Positions 15,306 through 17,514 of a stretch of DNA of 17,514 nucleotides are shown in pieces. Under the pieces are notes generated by a model. That model ran no database searches. It was given only the letters and a program-made list of their open reading frames with translations, and was not told where the DNA came from. A program made the position numbers and the translations under genes. Positions within the stretch are counted from its first letter, which is position 1, and each line of letters starts with the position of its first letter. Source of the DNA: Zetaproteobacteria bacterium (GTDB taxonomy: Bacteria; Pseudomonadota; Zetaproteobacteria; Mariprofundales; Mariprofundaceae); contig JAJRTX010000171.1 of assembly GCA_021545665.1 (NCBI GenBank), forward strand, positions 1-17,514, in the 5' to 3' direction.

Positions 15306-16514
15306 TTATTTTGAGTTGGTCGCCTTTTCCAGTTCCAGCTCAATAATCTGTTTCAAAATAGCTGGTGGAGGCAAACCACGGATCAGCAGTCCGTTGAAAA
15401 GGAATACAGGGGTACTTCTGATTTTCAGCCTTTCGGCCTCCTTCTGATCAGCTTCCACTGCTTTAACCGCTGAAGAATCATCATAGTCTTTTTCTGCTCG
15501 AACTATATCGAGTCCGGCATCTTCAGCTAATCTCATCAGAGCCTTTTTGTCCAATGGAGTGTCTTTAAATTCGGCTTGCCGTTTAAAAATTAAATCATGA
15601 AGTGGCCAGAACTTGCCCTGCTTGTGCGCAGCTTCACCCAGTTGCGCCAGAGCTTTGGAGGAATGATGCATACTCAACGGCATATTTTTGAAGACCAGTT
15701 TAACCTGATCTCCATAACCAGGGAGTATAGTTTGTAAAATAACATGGGCCTTACGACAGTGTGGACACTGAAAATCGCTGAATTCAACAATTGTCAGTTT
15801 GGCATTGACTCCACCATGGAAGGGGTCTGAACCTGTATCAATCTCATGGCGAGGGTATGTCTGAGCTTTTCTAAAACCGGCCACATCAAATTTTGATGCC
15901 GTTGCGATCCCTTTCTGCATCTGGAGCTGGCCAATTATACCGGCAGCGGTAATAAGGACAAAAACCAGCACAAAACCGAAACGTGTCTGACCGGAAAACG
16001 GAATCATGGCGCGGACACCAGCGCTAATACTTGCAAGCCGGAATCCATTAGTCAGATGTAGTGATAAAATTAGCACGGCAATATTCAATGCATAGGTAAG
16101 CAGACATAGCAGACACAGGGTTTCAAGGGTGAAAAACATTAGTTGCCCCAGGTAAATATTGGCAACTACGGCCGCTGCAGATGTGAGTAATATCAGGCCG
16201 TTACTTATACGAGCATTATTTTCAGGCTTAAAGGCAGCGATAGCAGCCAGGGCTATCCAGAACAGGTAAAGCAAGGTGCCCAGCCATGACAGGGGAACAC
16301 CGAATATTGTGGAATATGGAGAAGCACTGACTGCCTCACAACTGATACTGCGGCTAATGCCGCAAAATCCAAAGTCTTCAAGTTTGCCGGTAAAAATCTG
16401 TTGATGCAGATAGGTCAGATAAATACTGGATGCCAGACCGACTACAGATAGAAGTATTATTATTATATTGATATTTCGTTGATTACAGGAGGTATTACTC
16501 TGATGGTCGCTCAT
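15306..16514 (-). CDS. VKOR-DsbA fusion: vitamin K epoxide reductase-like membrane domain plus periplasmic thioredoxin-fold domain
   Basis: 402-aa inner-membrane disulfide-forming enzyme. Residues about 16-155 are a VKOR domain with four or five membrane helices, loop cysteines Cys51 and Cys59 (FCGISRSISCEAV), the conserved FGVPLSWLG, and the quinone-proximal pair Cys134-Leu-Leu-Cys137. A further helix (about 180-197) leads to a periplasmic DsbA/DsbG-like thioredoxin domain (about 225-400) with Cys250-Pro-His-Cys253, NMPLSMH and the cis-Pro RSTPVFLFNG. By family knowledge, VKOR domains oxidise a thioredoxin partner and pass electrons to quinone, replacing DsbB; here both parts are on one chain. 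The start is ATG 16514, with no clear ribosome-binding site. It lies 57 nt after the secreted-protein gene, probably in one operon. Confidence 0.9.
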   Translation of the reverse strand: MSDHQSNTSCNQRNINIIIILLSVVGLASSIYLTYLHQQIFTGKLEDFGFCGISRSISCEAVSASPYSTIFGVPLSWLGTLLYLFWIALAAIAAFKPENNARISNGLILLTSAAAVVANIYLGQLMFFTLETLCLLCLLTYALNIAVLILSLHLTNGFRLASISAGVRAMIPFSGQTRFGFVLVFVLITAAGIIGQLQMQKGIATASKFDVAGFRKAQTYPRHEIDTGSDPFHGGVNAKLTIVEFSDFQCPHCRKAHVILQTILPGYGDQVKLVFKNMPLSMHHSSKALAQLGEAAHKQGKFWPLHDLIFKRQAEFKDTPLDKKALMRLAEDAGLDIVRAEKDYDDSSAVKAVEADQKEAERLKIRSTPVFLFNGLLIRGLPPPAILKQIIELELEKATNSK

Positions 16515-16571
16515 ACAGAGATACTGATTACTGAATTCGTAACGGTCGGTTTATTCTTCTGGATCAAGAGT

Positions 16572-17513
16572 TTACAGTTTCTCAAGCAGTTCCTGTCTAC
16601 GGGGTTGGTAGATTTCCTGACTAATCTTATTTTCATCTCGCAGTCGTTTCAGAAACTCAATCTGATCCTCAATTGCCGGATGTGACTGATTGAATTCAGT
16701 AATAATACTGACCATTTTCCCATCGTATTCTGCAGAAGAAATCAGTTCCTTGCTCAACAGTCTTTGCAGCCTCTCTATTCTTAGCTCGCGGGTCGTATCA
16801 ACTGTGGTCGGGGCCACTTCGACGGGAGATGCCTTGTAAATAACGACAGGGGGGACTGCCTGTTGAGGACGCACTACTTTTTTCGCCTGAATTGCGGCGA
16901 TATGTTTGACTGGTACACGCAGCCAGTCTGGACGGTTCTGATACAGGGACTGGCCTTGCTGCGGTTTCAGCTGCCAGTAAGATTTTTCAACCTTGTTGCT
17001 CCATCTGTTATCCGCTTCCGGATCGTCCAGCATATAGCTCTCGTCTTCTATTATTTTGGTTTGATGAGCCGGGCGTCCTTCGATACTGGCGAGATACCAG
17101 ATGCTTTGCTGCCCGGAGAAGAAAACATATCCTTTTATTCTACCCATTTCCGATTTGAAGGCAATCCCCTGCTGAGCTTCCAGCATATTAGCAGCATCTG
17201 AAATTTCTATGGAGAGCATCTGAATTTCAGCACTGCTGAAGACCTCAATAGTCTTCCCGGAGGAGAAAAGGCCATCAATTTTTGCTTCTCCCGAGGAAAA
17301 AATTTCACCAAATAGCAATTCTTTCTTAAAACGCATCAGCTTCATCATAGCGGCAAGACTGGCGGGAGAAATCTGCGAGGCATTGCTGTGCAATGAGCTG
17401 TTGGGGGTAATTGAACTCAGTTGAACTATGTTTACTTCAGCCCAAATAGTTGCCGGAGTTATCAGCAGCCACAGGAAGGTCGCAAACATGATGGTAAAAA
17501 TATAATTTCTCAT
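16572..17513 (-). CDS. Secreted protein of unknown function with FSS repeats and two C-terminal SHOCT-like hairpins
   Basis: I do not recognise this 313-aa protein. It starts at the window's right edge with a clear Sec signal peptide: charged MRNYIF, a hydrophobic core to about residue 20, and a likely cut after ATIWA25. The mature N-terminal half has three short repeats beginning FSS at 72, 83 and 92 (IFSSGEAKI, LFSSGKTIE, VFSSAEIQM) and beta-rich patterns to about 165. A Pro/Val-rich linker (215-238) leads to two similar helix-turn-helix units, about 243-272 and 281-313. Each is of the type LxxLxxxxxIxxxEYxxK, resembling SHOCT oligomerisation motifs. There is no lipobox cysteine, no CxxC and no enzyme motif. 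The neighbouring VKOR-DsbA might act on envelope proteins, but this product has no cysteine to be a direct substrate. The start could lie further upstream outside the window, though the signal peptide argues for this ATG. Confidence 0.7.
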   Translation of the reverse strand: MRNYIFTIMFATFLWLLITPATIWAEVNIVQLSSITPNSSLHSNASQISPASLAAMMKLMRFKKELLFGEIFSSGEAKIDGLFSSGKTIEVFSSAEIQMLSIEISDAANMLEAQQGIAFKSEMGRIKGYVFFSGQQSIWYLASIEGRPAHQTKIIEDESYMLDDPEADNRWSNKVEKSYWQLKPQQGQSLYQNRPDWLRVPVKHIAAIQAKKVVRPQQAVPPVVIYKASPVEVAPTTVDTTRELRIERLQRLLSKELISSAEYDGKMVSIITEFNQSHPAIEDQIEFLKRLRDENKISQEIYQPRRQELLEKL

Positions 17514-17514
17514 A

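Noticed and set aside
16502..16685. 60-aa hydrophobic plus-strand open frame with AGGAGG nine bases before its ATG
   Set aside because: It is antisense to the 5' end of the VKOR-DsbA gene and the 3' end of its neighbour; no promoter or homology seen. The AGGAGG may be chance, though it is the best-looking of the shadow frames.

Overview
The window is an ordinary, densely packed bacterial housekeeping and biosynthesis region from a Gram-negative, most likely of the phylum Pseudomonadota. The block trpF-trpB-trpA-accD-folC is an arrangement known from beta- and gammaproteobacteria. The envelope genes (secG, a VKOR-DsbA fusion, a secreted protein with a signal peptide) and the bioF-bioH-bioC-bioD order fit the same group. 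A marine, Mariprofundus-like zetaproteobacterium is my best guess for the lineage, but that rests on gene-content impression only. I found no transposase, integrase, CRISPR array, phage gene, tRNA or rRNA.

Layout from left to right. A rimI-type acetyltransferase enters from the left edge (+). It is followed by ilvB and ilvN (+), the two subunits of acetolactate synthase, which overlap by 4 nt. Converging on them is a long minus-strand operon that reads from the right as trpF, trpB, trpA, a metallo-beta-lactamase-fold phosphodiesterase-like gene, accD and folC. The first four genes are chained by 4-nt start/stop overlaps. Upstream of trpF, a structured 204-nt gap separates it from a second minus-strand unit, tpiA-secG. 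Divergent from tpiA is ksgA (+), which meets grxC (-) head to head across a hairpin that contains both stop codons. comF (-) lies upstream of grxC and starts almost back to back with the biotin operon bioF-bioH-bioC-bioD (+), every junction of which overlaps. A convergent A/T-rich hairpin closes bioD against a minus-strand pair at the right edge: a VKOR-DsbA fusion and a secreted protein of unknown function.

How the genes work together. ilvBN begins branched-chain amino acid synthesis. TrpF, TrpB and TrpA supply three enzymes of the tryptophan branch. AccD is the carboxyltransferase beta subunit of acetyl-CoA carboxylase, a biotin-dependent enzyme, and BioC/BioH/BioF/BioD make most of the biotin pathway, so the window joins fatty acid initiation and its cofactor at two separate loci. 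bioA and bioB are not here. TpiA is central carbon metabolism, SecG is part of the translocon, KsgA (RsmA) matures 16S rRNA, and GrxC and VKOR-DsbA handle thiol redox in the cytoplasm and periplasm.

The most interesting signals are regulatory and contextual rather than a new defence or mobile system: (1) a BirA-like operator, GTCAACC-N14-GGTTGAC, inside the first codons of comF and just upstream of bioF; (2) a class-II cyclic-nucleotide-phosphodiesterase-like gene embedded in the trp-accD-folC operon through a TTGA overlap; (3) a trpF promoter placed so that transcription would begin at the A of the ATG, with a palindrome over its -10; (4) a secG-trpF gap with a plus-strand intrinsic terminator for which no plus-strand gene is obvious; (5) the VKOR-DsbA fusion next to a secreted protein with repeated FSS motifs and two SHOCT-like hairpins.
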